Assembly (NCBI GenBank): GCA_016584305.1
Contig: JACEEZ010004925.1
Span: 32,501 to 96,500 of the forward strand
Reading direction: 5' to 3'
DNA: 64,000 nt
DNA from: Chionoecetes opilio
Taxonomy: Eukaryota > Arthropoda > Malacostraca > Decapoda > Majidae
Made by a program: the position numbers and the translations under genes. The notes under the pieces are model-generated. The model was not told the origin of the DNA, did not search any database, and was given only the letters and a program-made list of their open reading frames with translations. Shown here piece by piece: positions 10,641 to 21,589 of this stretch. The first letter of the stretch is position 1. Each line of letters opens with the position of its first letter.

Positions 10641-11366
10641 CTACTGAACAGTCTTTATAATAGTTTTAGTGCAGCGCTCGTTGCTGGTGGCTGCCTCCTT
10701 CTGCTGTCTCCTCATCTCTCGGACGACTTGGTAGAGCCATTGCTTCCGGTCTTCATCATGGGTGACCTGTCCAGTGTTGAACTCCGTGATCAGCCCCAGT
10801 GCTCGCTCAGCACTGTCATTTACTACCTTGGTGGATCAAACAAGGCCCTTCAACAGACTGTAGGAGAGATCGGAGGACCATTCGGAAACCGCCTTGTTGA
10901 GAAAACTGGGCTCGACAAAAAAAAGGTGTAAGAAGGTGTAACTGTCATGTCCAATGAAGTCCTTCAGTTTCTTGTCACTCCACTGTCTCGCTGCAGGCTG
11001 CTCTTGTTGCCCGGGCTTCTCTTTTCCCTCATAGACCCGCAACTTCACCACCATCTGTCTCTTCTCGACCTCAGTGACTCGATGAAAGAAGAGAGAAAGT
11101 GGCACCAGCCGCTCGCTGAGATACCACAAGTTACCATTTACAAGCTTCTTTTTGCTGGCCACCACAAGCTCCTTCATTTCTGTTGGGATGGAGCTGTCCT
11201 CATCCTTCTCCATGAGCTTCAGGATTGCCAAGTCCTCGGTAGGGGCATCAACTGCACTGGTACAGCAAAGCCAATACCTGAAAAACAGCATGCATGCAGC
11301 TAGCATGCCGTCATCATGTCTCGGAACTCTGGAGAGGAGCTGCATGTGGCGTGGTGTATGGAGCAA
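10640..11366 (-). pseudogene. Transposase C-terminal half, minus-strand copy
   Basis: Frame open from Met 11366; convincing homology starts near MLFFRYW (about 11300) and runs through ELVVASKKKLVNGNLWYLSE, KDFIGHDSYTFLHLFF, FLNKAVSEWSSDLSYSLLKG to a TGA at 10836-10838. After that stop the same frame continues STKVVNDSAERALGLITEFN to about 10650. The LWYLSE…K-V-VNDxAERG/AL…Q-x-LLQVV arrangement is the C-terminal signature of the same crustacean transposon family. An internal stop disables it. Confidence 0.65.
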
Positions 11367-12965
11367 CTCAGTCGCCGCATGAGACCTGTTTCAAAACCCT
11401 CTGTCGGGTCTGGGCCTCCATCAACACCACACACTACAAGTTACCACAAATCAAGGGAAGATTCCTCAAAGACCTCCAGAAGAAGACTCGAGCAGAAATG
11501 AAGGAGCTTGTGGTGGCCAGCAAAAAGAAGCTTGTGAATGGTAACTTGTGGTATCTCAGCGAGCGGCTGGTGCCACTTTCTCTCTTCTCTCATCGAGTCA
11601 CTGAGGTCGAGAAGAGAGAGATGGTGGTGAAGTTGCGGGTCTATGAGGGAAAAGAGAAGCCCGGGCATCAAGAGCAGCCTGCAGCGAGACAGTGGAGGGA
11701 CAAGAAACTGAATGTAAAGGTTTAATTTTTTAATGGGGGTTTTAAGTACCTAGACTTCACTTACCTCTCAATAATTAAATCACCTTCGGGTTGTTTATTT
11801 GAAACTCACTATGAAGCTATCCGTCCATGACTACATACAGGGTAAACAATAAACACATGGTAAACACCTTATCTAGTTTATTTACAAGATCTACACATAG
11901 CAAAAATAGCACCCACGTTCACAAGATTCATCCACTCACTCACGCCCTAAATATCTTCCCTAACTACGCCTATGATAATAACCTACTGTCTGGTACTGCT
12001 TGGAATAGATATAAGGGGTTATGGGTTATCTCACGCATTTACCGAGGAACCTGTGGCCTTGTCCTCGTCGCGATGTACACACGTGGTCGACCTCCTGTCT
12101 AGCGACTCGCTCCTTGCTCCCAGCTCGCGTCTGCCTCTACCAAGCCCTCCTTCTCCTCGCCGTATGACTCACCCTCTGCGTACGACAGCAAGGACAAGCT
12201 CCAGACAAGCGAGGGACTGGAAGGAGGTGGCGAGAGGTCCAGAAGACGTCCTCGGCTGGGGGAGATGTAGTCGCGGCTGTGACCTGTAACAGAGTGGGGA
12301 CGACCCAGGTCGCCCTGCCTCGACAGCCGATGGCGGCTGGCGGCTGGTTGCCACTACGTACCATCCATCAGAAATTTCTGTATCTCTTTCTATCAATTTG
12401 CATGCTTTCCTAGCAGCCACCACATGCAATTTACTTCGGGCGTTTCCTAGTAACGTACCCGGCTACTCGAGGGGAGGCAATTATGAGCCTAAAACCCCTC
12501 CCCAATGACTGGAAATCTTTTCCCGTTAACAGAAAAACATTAACTGCTAACTGCCAGTGAGAACAACAGCCTGGCGCCAAGCGCAACTATGGGGACTTGA
12601 ATGCCTATGAAATGTCTAGCCATTACACTGAAGGACTTCATTGGACCTGACAAGTACACCTTCTTACACCTTTTTGGGGTCTAGCCCAGTTTTCTCAACA
12701 AGCCGGTTTCCGAATGGTCCTCCGATCTCTCCTACAGTCTGTTGAAGGGCCTTGTTTGTTCCACCAAGGTAGTAAATGACAGTGCTGAGCGAGCACTGGG
12801 GCTGATCACGGAGTTCAACACTGGACAGGTCACCCATGATGAATACCAGAAGCAATGGCTCTACCAAGTCGTCCGAGAGATGAGGAGACAGCAGAAGGAG
12901 GCAGCCACCAGCAACGAGCGCTGCACTAAAACTATTATAAAAACTGTTCAGTATGATGTTGCGTA
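11294..12965 (+). pseudogene. Transposase C-terminal half, plus-strand copy (split by solo LTR)
   Basis: Begins QLACRHHVSELWRG (CxxHxxEL motif at about 11303), then TCFKTLCRVWASINTTHY, and after a deletion relative to the minus copy joins ELVVASKKK at 11502. It continues to RDKKL at 11712, is interrupted by 11713-12627, and resumes DFIG at 12633 to STKVVNDSAERAL and the stop after TVQYDVA at 12966. The segment between RHHVSEL and MKELVV lacks the MLFFRYW block present in the minus copy, so the two copies are complementary deletions. An in-frame TAG lies near 12686. Confidence 0.65.
11713..12627. mobile_element. Solo LTR, 915 bp, with 5-bp target duplication
   Basis: The sequence begins TGTAAAGG and ends CCATTACA (TG…CA with inverted TGTAA/TTACA ends). 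It is flanked by CTGAA at 11708-11712 and 12628-12632. Removing it restores the transposase reading RDKKLKDFIG seen uninterrupted in the minus copy, an internal empty-site control. No coding content. Gypsy or BEL/Pao origin cannot be told from the LTR alone. Confidence 0.85.
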
Positions 12966-13412
12966 GTGTATAATGACTGTAGACTGTAGGGTGTACACTG
13001 TACACCTGTTATTGAATTCAACCATATTTTTATTAACTATACTTTGTTTCCCACTATTCAAGTTTTTTTCTTCCATTTTTGTCAATAAATGAGAAAAAGT
13101 ATTTTGGGGGGGATTTTTGAAATAAACATTAAATTTCAAGCTTATTATTGTAAACAAAGTTATTCTGCTTTCAACTGTGAGCATTTTGAGTGGTCTCCCA
13201 GCATCCTACGTCATATGGATCTAAAGTTATGACTGCTACAAATGTAATACCTCCTGCTCGCAATTGCGCAAAATCATAAATAGGGGGTGAACCTACTGTC
13301 TAGAAATCTCCAATCCTCTTGAAACTTGATATACTTGCTCAAGGCATGCATTGGCACTTGTTTGCCAGCCTACATAAAGATTGGACAACTTGACCAAATT
13401 TAGGTACAGTCT
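12955..13412 (-). repeat. Right terminal inverted repeat
   Basis: Uninterrupted counterpart of the left TIR. It begins just before the stop of the C-terminal coding copy (…TVQYDVA) and ends GGTACAGTCT. Confidence 0.88.
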
Positions 13413-13417
13413 ACGAG

Positions 13418-13695
13418 TCTGGAGGTGCACTTGAGGGCTGTGATGGTTGGTCCTCGCCCGTGGTGACGCAGGCAGGATTCTTATAGTGACGCCTGTGATT
13501 AAAGGCTCATGCCGCCCCCCTGTGTCCTCCGATGCACTCGCAATCGAAGGTAGAGTTGATGGGCAGGGCATGTGGGTGTGGGTGTTCTTAGGCCACTCGA
13601 CGGTGCAGAAAGGTCTTGGTTTTCTTCGGGGATCTAACTCGGGTCACCGAGAACGCCAGTCGGAGACGCTAACCACTCCGCTACCGCCTCCCCCA
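13418..13695 (-). repeat. tRNA-SINE family 1, copy a: 5' part, right of the split
   Basis: Resumes the SINE after the transposon and ends with the tRNA-like head (complement: GGGGGAGGCGGTAGCGGAGTGG… with a B-box-like GACCCGAGTTAGATCC). Confidence 0.85.
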
Positions 13696-15567
13696 TACTA
13701 CTACTACAACCATCAATACATGGGTCCGAAGGGCCCACAAGCACTTGTACAGCCTAAAACAAAAATATCAACAGCCTTTACATATTATGTTGGTCAAATA
13801 ACACAAAACTATAATTAATTTCGTTGTTCTTTATTTCCATATATGTGTTCATGCATTATATCAGTTCTTTTCCAATTTTTCAGGACATTTCCTGATCACA
13901 ACGAGCAATTGATTATGTATAAAGTAATGGTTTATCCAGAATTTGCCTAATTTCATATAAAACATGACCTGACACTCAATCTGATCCTTTAGTTTTTTTT
14001 TTTTTCTTTATTATACTTTATTATTTAATTCTATGTTTTCTATATTTCTTTATTATTATTTATTATTTAATCATTTGATATGTTATCTAAATCTGTCGTG
14101 ATTACCCATATATATGTTTCCTTCTTCTCCCCAAGTGATTGCCTAAACTCTCTAGCAACCACTGAAAATCTTTGTTTAATTATATTATTTATGCAATTCT
14201 TTCATTCATTACACTGATTTATTATAAGGGGACAATATAGAGGATTGAGCGAAGGAAAGATAATACCGATATATTTATAAAAAAAATTCCATCCCTAGCG
14301 ACACATTCTGGCAACGTGTTAGTACATTTGGTAGGTCATTCTGTATATAACGAACATTATTTTTGCTGAAACTGTTCCCGTTTGTCATTTCCCTCCGTTA
14401 CGGTTTCTTATCTCTAGCCACTGCTCTCATTTCTCTTCAGTTCTAATAGTTCTTCATCCATTTATTAATAGTTTCTTTTAAGCGGACAATATATGGGGCT
14501 GAGCGAAGATCATTGAAAATATTGATACATTATTATCAGATTTCTTTCCCTAGCTGTATCGTGCCAATCATGCTAAGCTATATCATGATTACGTCATGAT
14601 ATATATTTTCTTCAACCTACCAAAACTCCATCATCAATAGAAAATGTAAAATCCATTCTGGATCAAACCCCTCTCGTGACTTCTGCCATCTAGCTAAAAA
14701 CCTCTCTAGTAATCTTTCTTCTTCATTTTTCCCTCTTATGCTTCATCCACATAAGATGGCTCCACAGCTGTTTCATCTGTTTCTGAACCTGATATTTTTT
14801 TTCTAAAAAGTCCACTCTGGTTGATGAAGGGTTTGCTCCTCCACCCTCTGACAATAGTATGCTTCTTATTGGCACATAATATTTTTATTGGATCCTTCGT
14901 AATGTTTTCATTAACCTTTCCGGCCTAGATCATCAGAGGGCTTACAGTCCTTACGGAGTCGTTCCTATTGTTCTTTAAAAAACTGTTCTTCTCTACGTGA
15001 ACCCTGCCTGGTCAAACTTTTCCGTCTTGTCTATCTTTTCTGTATTTTGCGTTGGAGCCTACAGCGATTGTAGACTATTCTTTTTTTTCTCCTTATGGAA
15101 CGTCACAACATTTCTTAATTTTTTTATCAGTGTATTGTCATGATTTTTTCATTTTTTTGTCAAAAGTATGCTTATGCCGAAATAATCCTCGCTCATTTTC
15201 AGATCCCTAGTTCGATACATAGCTGCAAAAAAATCTATTTTTGTAAAGACATTTAACACCTAATAACGTTTTTATCCTATGACTAGCACTGATGAAAAAA
15301 ATACCAAATATGTATTACGAAAAATCCAAACGATTTATCTTTTAAGAATGTTGTATTTAATTCTTCTTTAGTGTTAAGATTTTTTTCTTTTTTTGGTTAT
15401 CGTGAAAGTATGTGCTATTTTTTGCAATTATTTACCCATAGATGAAAAAAAATCAAAGAATCACATGTTCATGTCTCTTTCCAATATCATATTGTTTTTT
15501 AAATTTCGGTACAATAGTGGCGAAATTATTAAAGAAAAACTGGAAAAAAACTAGTTTCTCCATATCA
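13696..15567. other. AT-rich DNA without a gene
   Basis: Long T-rich stretches, many stops in all frames, no domain or clear repeat seen. A weak internal repetition (a GGGGACAATATA…GAGCGAAG block near 14229 and 14482) suggests an old duplication. Confidence 0.5.
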
Positions 15568-15613
15568 AGGTTTAAAGGCGCGCGGTTTAAAAAGCCGCGC
15601 GCCCTTTAAACCT
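15568..15613. repeat. GC-rich near-perfect hairpin
   Basis: Arms AGGTTTAAAGGCGCGCGG and its complement (one extra G) around a 9-base loop. Isolated in AT-rich DNA. Possibly the core of a small foldback element; no target duplication recognised. Confidence 0.8.
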
Positions 15614-15998
15614 CGAGGCTCGGTGAGTCTGAGCAGATGCTGGTTTGTTTGTTTACTCTCGCAGCCACGCTCTCTATCACTCTTAAAGTGTTATATGACC
15701 TAGCTGGTATCCGGTCCCCCCTTTTGCAAAAAGTACTAGTCACACAAGGGTGCTAGTTGTCAGACGCGCATGAACAGTTTGCCGAACTTCAGTCAGCATT
15801 CTGTCTCTCTAAGACACTTTATGCCTTGATATCTTCGGCATGGTGGTGGAAGAGGTAAAGAGCGTGAGGTTGATCAATCCTGCGCTGAATAAATGGTCTG
15901 GAGGTAGCAGGAATGGTGGAAGGCTGAGAGACGAGCAACGACGCCTGACCTCTCCCTCTACTCCCACACTACCGAGGCCATGAGATGATCTTGTCTCA

Positions 15999-16274
15999 CT
16001 AAAGCCCGGTTCCCACCATCCCGCTTGTACGGCCGCCGTACAACAACAATAACGTCACAATGACGTCACAACAAAGTCTACCGCACCGCCGTACCGCTGT
16101 ACGGCCGCCGTACAAAGTTAAATTCAAGTCATCTCTCCCGCTCGGCGGTGTCCGCTCGAGCGGAGTTGCCAACTGTGCCCAGTAACCACAAATACCACTC
16201 AAGCGGTGATGATGGTGACGTCATTGTTGTTGTATGGCGGCCGTACAAGCGGGATGGTGGGAACCGGGCTTTAG
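15999..16274. mobile_element. MITE, 276 bp, ~60-bp TIRs
   Basis: Both ends read CTAAAGCCCGGTTCCCACC inward, continuing through GCGGGATGG-type and GTACGGCCGCC blocks to AACAACAAT and TGACGTCA. TIRs are about 60 bp. A clear target duplication could not be assigned (a TAA/TTA pair would be inverted, not direct). The ends resemble Harbinger/ISL2EU-type MITEs (inference). Short ORFs across it on both strands are by-products. Confidence 0.85.
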
Positions 16275-16574
16275 AGGGACTGAGAGGTGCCAGTTTGCCT
16301 ATGCGAGTAAATATCATACGAATTTTCTTTACGGATATTTTTCGTGGAAAAAAATCAAGATGTATGCATCTTCCTATGCATATGGCTTCACATGAGTGAC
16401 TACCGAGGGAGGGGGTGAATAATAGCCATAACTCTTTCAATTTTGCTCCACTCTATATAATACTTTGTCACAAGCTTGCTCAAGTGTTCAACTACGCATG
16501 ATAATTGTTTCATATATTTCGATTTTTTTCGGAAATATTCGTGTGACGCTCCCCTTAAGTGGTTGCCCTGCACA
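16275..16574. other. No gene seen
   Basis: Unclassified sequence between the MITE and SINE copy b. Confidence 0.4.
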
Positions 16575-16935
16575 TTCTGGAGGGCCGTGATGGTTGGCCC
16601 TCGCCCGTGGTGGCGCAGACTGGATTTTTATAGTGACACCAGTAATGGTTTTCTGTGATTTTTTTTACCTGAGGTTCATGCAGCCTCCTTGGTGCCCGCA
16701 CTTGTGGTCGCAGTCGAAAGTCAGGTTGATACAGCATGTAGGTATCCTCGGCCAGCCGACGATGAAAAAAACAGTTATTTTTGGATTGATTTGAACTCAG
16801 GACCTTCTGCTCACAACTACCAGGCTCTTACCCATCGCGTTAAAATTATCGAAAGACTTGCCCCCGGTAGGGTTCAAATTCGGGACATCGAGCTCACCAC
16901 TCAAAGACACTAACCACTCGGCCACCGCTTCCCCC
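16575..16935 (-). repeat. tRNA-SINE family 1, copy b (degenerate)
   Basis: Begins GGAGGGCCGTGATGGTTGGCC and ends CACTCGGCCACCGCTTCCCCC, the complement of a tRNA-like head. Longer than other copies and with a second head-like segment near 16790-16830, so perhaps two overlapping insertions. Confidence 0.65.
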
Positions 16936-16964
16936 TTCCATTAACTTCCATCTTTCCTTCTTGC

Positions 16965-17700
16965 TGGATGTTTGCTAACATTCAACCTGTTCCTAAGAAG
17001 GGTGACCGTTATAATCCCTCAAACTACCGTCCTATAGCTTTGACTACCCGGCTTTCTAAAGCTTTTGAATCTATACTGGATAAGAAGCTTCTTAGCCTTA
17101 TATATGCTCACTATCTTCTATCTGAACATCAGTACGGTTACAGTAAAGGGTGATCTACTGGCAATCTTTTAGTTTTCCTAACTAAATCCTGGTTATCCCC
17201 CTTTAGGGACTTCGGTAAAACTTTTGTTGTTGCCCGTAAGATATTAAAATCTTTTGATATAGTCTGGCACAAATCTTTAATTTTCAAACAACCCTCTATC
17301 GATTTATATCCTTCTATATACACCTTCAACTCAAGTTTCATTTCAAACGAGTTTTATTTCAAACGTACAGTAGCTGTTCAAGCTACTGTAGACGGTAATT
17401 GTTCTTCTATAAGTATATAAATAGTGGTCTTGCTCAAGGTTTTCACCTATCACCCACTCTCTTTATATTATTCATTGATGATTTCTAAGTCTAACCCATA
17501 TCCCTCTCCACTCCTACGCTGATGATTCTATCCTGATTTATTTATGTCTGTCATTTATTAGACGTTCAACTCAGCAGGATCTAGGTAAATCACGGAGAGA
17601 TGACACAGAACACCTGACTTCTTATCTTTCTATAAATTGTGATTTGGTTAAAGCAAACATTGTTTTGTTCAAAGCCTCAAAAACCCCAATTTCGTCAACT
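16965..17700 (+). pseudogene. Jockey/CR1-like LINE reverse transcriptase fragment (LINE-2 family)
   Basis: Encodes RT fingers and palm pieces: PVPKKGDRYNPSNYRPIALT (RT motif 1-2), LSKAFESILDKKLL, SEHQYGYSKG, followed after a stop at 17151 by shifted frames that still show LVFLTKSW, KSFDIVWHKS and a Y-ADDS region near 17515. Three other copies of this family occur here: 18400-19960(-), 41276-41760(+) and 50700-52800(-). Multiple stops and frameshifts; both ends missing. It abuts SINE copies on each side. Confidence 0.85.
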
Positions 17701-17738
17701 ACTTACCGCCACCTATCTTTTTTGTATTATATACATAT

Positions 17739-18064
17739 GTGCCTATAGCGCCTAGGCAGTGACCTTTAGGACTCAGATGGTAGACCCTGGATATTCACTC
17801 GAGGGCTATGATAGTTGACTCTTGCCCGTGGTAGCACAGGCAAGATTTGTATAGAGACGCCTGTGATAGAGACTCATGCCGCCCGCCTGTGTCCTCCGAT
17901 GCACTAACAATCGAAGGTAGAGTCAATGGGCAGCCTGTGGGTGTTTTTAGGCCACTCGACGGTGCAGAAAGATTTCAAGTGGATTTTGCTTCTCATCAGG
18001 GATCGAACTTGGGTTACCAAGAACGGCAATCGGAGACGCTAACCACTCTGCTATCGCCTCCCCT
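17739..18064 (-). repeat. tRNA-SINE family 1, copy c
   Basis: Near-complete minus-strand copy from GTGCCTATAGCGCCTAGGCAG to the complement of GGGGAGGCGATAGCAGAGTGG. It shows the SINE sequence expected across the site where copy a is split. Confidence 0.88.
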
Positions 18065-18399
18065 AAACTACTTGACATAACTTTCTGAACAACTATCACC
18101 TCTTCTTCAGTGACACTCAACCCTTTGAGGTAATTCAACTCAATTATCTTCCTTTGAACTACTCTCTCGGTGCTCCGTAACCTATAAGAAAACCAAAGGA
18201 TCCCGGAAGATGAAAGATCGTCCTTCCGTTACATTCTCGAATTACGGAAGAAACTGAACGAATGCACCAGCTTGTTGCCAAAAAACGCGGAAGTGAGTAT
18301 CGCTCGGTATAAATCATACTTTAATTTCAGATCCTAAGACCATCAGTTCCAGCCAGGGGATAAAGTGTTGCATTTTTTTGTTGCTTTTTTAAACATCAC
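18065..18399. other. No gene seen
   Basis: Short unclassified spacer between SINE copy c and LINE-2. Confidence 0.4.
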
Positions 18400-19960
18400 A
18401 GAAAACTGGCCAAGGGCACACAAAAAAAAGGTAACAAAAAGCCCGCTTAGTTGCCAGTCCCTATAAAGAAGACAGTAAGAGAATAAAGAAATGGGGGTGG
18501 GCAAATTTAGTTCAAGAGGTGTCTTATCACTCCTCTCTTGAAAAGATTTAAGTCGTAGGAAGGTGGAAAAATAGAAACAGGAAGAGTGTTCCAGAGTTTA
18601 CCAGTGAAAGGGATAAAAGAGTAATTATACTGATTTACTCCTCCATTAGGAAGATGGACAGAATAGGGATGAAAATGAGTAGAAAGTTTTGTGCAGTAAG
18701 GCCGCGAGAGAAATAACGGTAGAAGAGAGCAAGAGAGGCAACACTGCGGCGGTGATTTAAAGATTGAAGACAATCAGTCAAAGGAGGGGAGTTGATGTGA
18801 CTAAAAAAAATTGACTCAACCCTGTTTAGGAGAGTTGTATGAGTGGATCCTCCCAAAACATGTGAGACGTACTCCATACATGGGCCCCTGGCCCATGAAC
18901 CCATGGGGATAAGGCCCCTGTAAAGAGCAAGCAACTGGGAGGGAGAATATAATGAACGCAGATGCCACAGGTCACCTAACTTCTTAGAAGCTGTTTTAGC
19001 AAGAGATGAGATGTGAGATTTCCAGTTCAGATTTTCAGTAAAGGATAGTTCAAGAAGGTTCATTGTAGAAGAAGGAGATAGTTGAGTGTCATTGAAGAAG
19101 AGGGGATAGTTATCTGGTAGGTTTTGTCTAGGTTTGCTTTACCCCAATGAAAAATACAAATTTTATAGAAAAATTTGGAGGTAAGGCGCTCGGTGACATT
19201 TATCCGTGAATCACTTTTGGACGCTATATATATCCTTTCAACGACGTTGAAAAATGCAGGGTAGAATCATTAGCGTAGGAGTGGATAGGGAATTGAGTTA
19301 GACTTAGAAGATCATTAATAAATAATAGAAAGAGAGAAGGTGATAGGACAGATCCCTGGGGAACACCACTATTGATAGATTTAGGAGAAGAACAATGTCC
19401 GTCTACAGAAGCTGCAATATAATGGTTTGAAATGAAACTTAAGATGAAGTTACAGAGAGAAGAATAGAAACCGAATGAGGGTAGTTTGGAATCAAAGATT
19501 TGTGCCAGACTCTATCAAAAGCTTTTGATATGTCAAAGGCAACAACAAAAGTCTCACCGAAACTCCTAAACGAGGATGACCAAGATTCATTTAGAAAAGC
19601 TAGAAGATCGCCATTAGATCGCCCTTTACGCAAACCGTACTGACGATCCGATAGAAGATTGTGATCAGATAGATGTTTAAGAATCTTCTTATTACGTATA
19701 GATTTAAAAGCTTTAGAAAGGCAGGAAGTCATAGCTATAGGACGGTATTTTTAAGGATTGGAACGGTCACCCTTCTTAGGAACAAGTTTGATGTGAGAAA
19801 ACTTCCAGCAAAAAGAAAAGGTGGAAGTAGATAGACAAAGACGGAAAAGTTTGACTAGGAAGGATGCAAAAACAAAAGTATAGTTTTTGAGAATAATAAG
19901 AAGGAACTCCATCTGGACTATAAGCCGTCAGGACCGTAAATTATCCTGCTTAAGTGAGGG
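18400..19960 (-). pseudogene. LINE-2 reverse transcriptase and C-terminal region, decayed
   Basis: On the minus strand from about 19950: TYGPDG, then SKAFKSIRNKK, SDRQYGLRKGRSNGDLLAFL, FDISKAFDRVWHKSLI (palm), a degenerate GVPQGS/ADDS region near 19270-19370, then the post-RT thumb (ENLNWKSHISSLAKTASKKL, LYRGLI) and the C-terminal tail LWNTLPVSIFPPSYDLNLFK ending near 18510. The 3' UTR with AAGCGGGCTTTTTGTTACC lies at 18420-18460 and recurs at 41690-41715 and 50700-50720. Stops and frameshifts throughout. Confidence 0.9.
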
Positions 19961-19984
19961 TATTGATCATTCGCTTCAGCTTAC

Positions 19985-21330
19985 TTTAACATATGATGGT
20001 CCAACTAGTTCTGGGTAACATGTCATTAATTCTGCTCTCTCTTGTAATCAGACTGCTCAGATTGAGGACCTGTTTCTTACGTACCAATCTACTTTTTCCG
20101 ACCAACCTGGTTGCACCAAAACCATTGAGCACGTCATCACCCTCACCACAACAGAGTATTACAGCTAAAACATACCCTATGCCCATCCATCTTTTGCACT
20201 AATACCAGGAAGAGGTCGAGCAGTTATTGAGTCAAGGTATCATCCAACCTTCAACCTCTCCAATTTGTTCTGCGGTAGTTATGGTCAGGAAATCCGACGG
20301 TAAGTATCGGATGGCAATTGATTATAAGCTTTTATATGCAGTTATGGTTTTTCATGCTGAACCATCCTGTAGTATTGAGACTGAACTTCATAAGTTCTCT
20401 TGTGCGGTAATTTTCCCAGAACTAGATTTGTCTAAAGCCTATCATCAGGTTCGAAAGTCGGCCAAGGCTCGACACTTAACTGCTTTTTCCACTCACAAGA
20501 GCCTAATGGAATTTAATCGGATGCCTATTGGCCTCGTTACGGCCTGTGCCACTTCTGTTCTTGTAATGAAAATTATGCTTGTTGGTTTGGCTAGTATTTC
20601 GTATTATTTTGACAATATTTTTGTGTATTTTTCTGATATGCCCACTCACATTTCTGCCCTCAAGTCTGTTTTAGATAGACTAAAACAGAACGGTCTGACG
20701 GTCAAACCTAGAAAGTGCCGGTTTGGAGTAGAATCCTATCTAGGATTTGTCTTGTCACAGGATCCCCTACAACCGCAAGTTGGCAAGGTGACTGCCATCG
20801 CCTCTATTACTCCTCCTACCACCAATAAGTTACTCCAGAGTGTCCTAGGTTCGATATCATTTTACAAGGTTTTCATTCAACAGGCCTCAGAGCTTACCGG
20901 CCCCCTCTCTGACTTGTTGAAGAAACTGGTACGGGAGCCCCTCCAACGGACTGAAAATCTGCACTCACGTTTGGAGCTGTTTGAAGCAAGCCTCAGGACT
21001 CATTCTTCGTCTTCCGGATCGCTGCCAGACCTACGTCTTACGCACCGACGCTTCAAACTATGGATTGGGTGCTGTACTTTTCCAATGCCATGATGATCGT
21101 ATACATCCCATCTCTTAAGCCAGGCGGAAACTACTAGATTGGAATCGAAGATACTCTACGATCGAGAGAGAATGCCTAGCCATCGTCTTTGGCATCCATG
21201 GGTTTGTCTTTTATCTTCGAGATAAGGAATTTATCCTGAAGATGACCACAAGCCTCTAATATACCTTGAAACATGCTAAAGTAGAAATAACAGAGTATTG
21301 TGATGGGCTTTAGGCCTTCATCCATATAAA
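19985..21330 (+). pseudogene. Ty3/Gypsy Pol fragment (RT and RNase H)
   Basis: A 288-codon frame (20227-21093) opens at MSQGIIQPSTSP and carries RT blocks KSDGKYRMAIDYKLL, FPELDLSKAYHQV, FNRMPIGLVTA, then YYFDNIFVY at the YxDD position (second Asp lost), and KPRKCRFG. After it, frame-shifted RNase H blocks (YVLRTDASNYGLGAVLF, ECLAIVFGI) appear at about 21035-21210. Upstream at 20110-20225, KTIEHVITLTTTE… and YPMPIHLL.Y give the usual approach to RT. No protease, integrase or LTR found. Dead. Confidence 0.88.
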
Positions 21331-21589
21331 TTTAGAGTCTTTTATGTTGTCGGGTCGGACAAAATTGGAGCCGACTTGATCAACCAACAATATTTCTTCA
21401 GTTTTGTATGTTTCTATTGTTTTGATTCCTGCACTCCAGCCTATTACAATTTATTGTGTTTTTTTTTCTAATCAACTGCAATTCTTCTTCATCGGCTGTG
21501 CAGCAAAGGCTTTAGTGAAGTCATGTGTGAGGAACTACACCTGCCTCGTTCCCTCCTACCTGATGATAAAAATACCTGGTTTCTGGCTT
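21331..21589. other. No gene seen
   Basis: Spacer after the Gypsy remnant. Confidence 0.4.

Larger units (their letters stand above)
5777..13412. mobile_element. Rearranged, largely palindromic DNA transposon (hAT-like?)
   Basis: Long terminal inverted repeats (5777-6050 plus 7812-7995; 12955-13412) start AGACTGTACC and end GGTACAGTCT. It sits inside a SINE with an imperfect 8-bp duplication, TCTGGAGT at 5769-5776 and TCTGGAGG at 13418-13425; five extra bases follow the right terminus. The inside encodes pieces of one transposase-like protein in both orientations: N-terminus at 8551-8778(+) and 9879-10103(-), middle at 8780-9758(-), C-terminus at 10640-11366(-) and about 11294-12965(+). Conserved blocks include GADSTNTNTG, CRHHVSEL and KVVNDSAERAL, an arrangement (D..., DxTNxNTG, CxxHxxEL) suggesting an RNase-H-fold DDE transposase of hAT or related type. 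The superfamily is an inference. No intact ORF remains. Mariner, a TA-rich repeat and a solo LTR are nested within. Confidence 0.75.
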
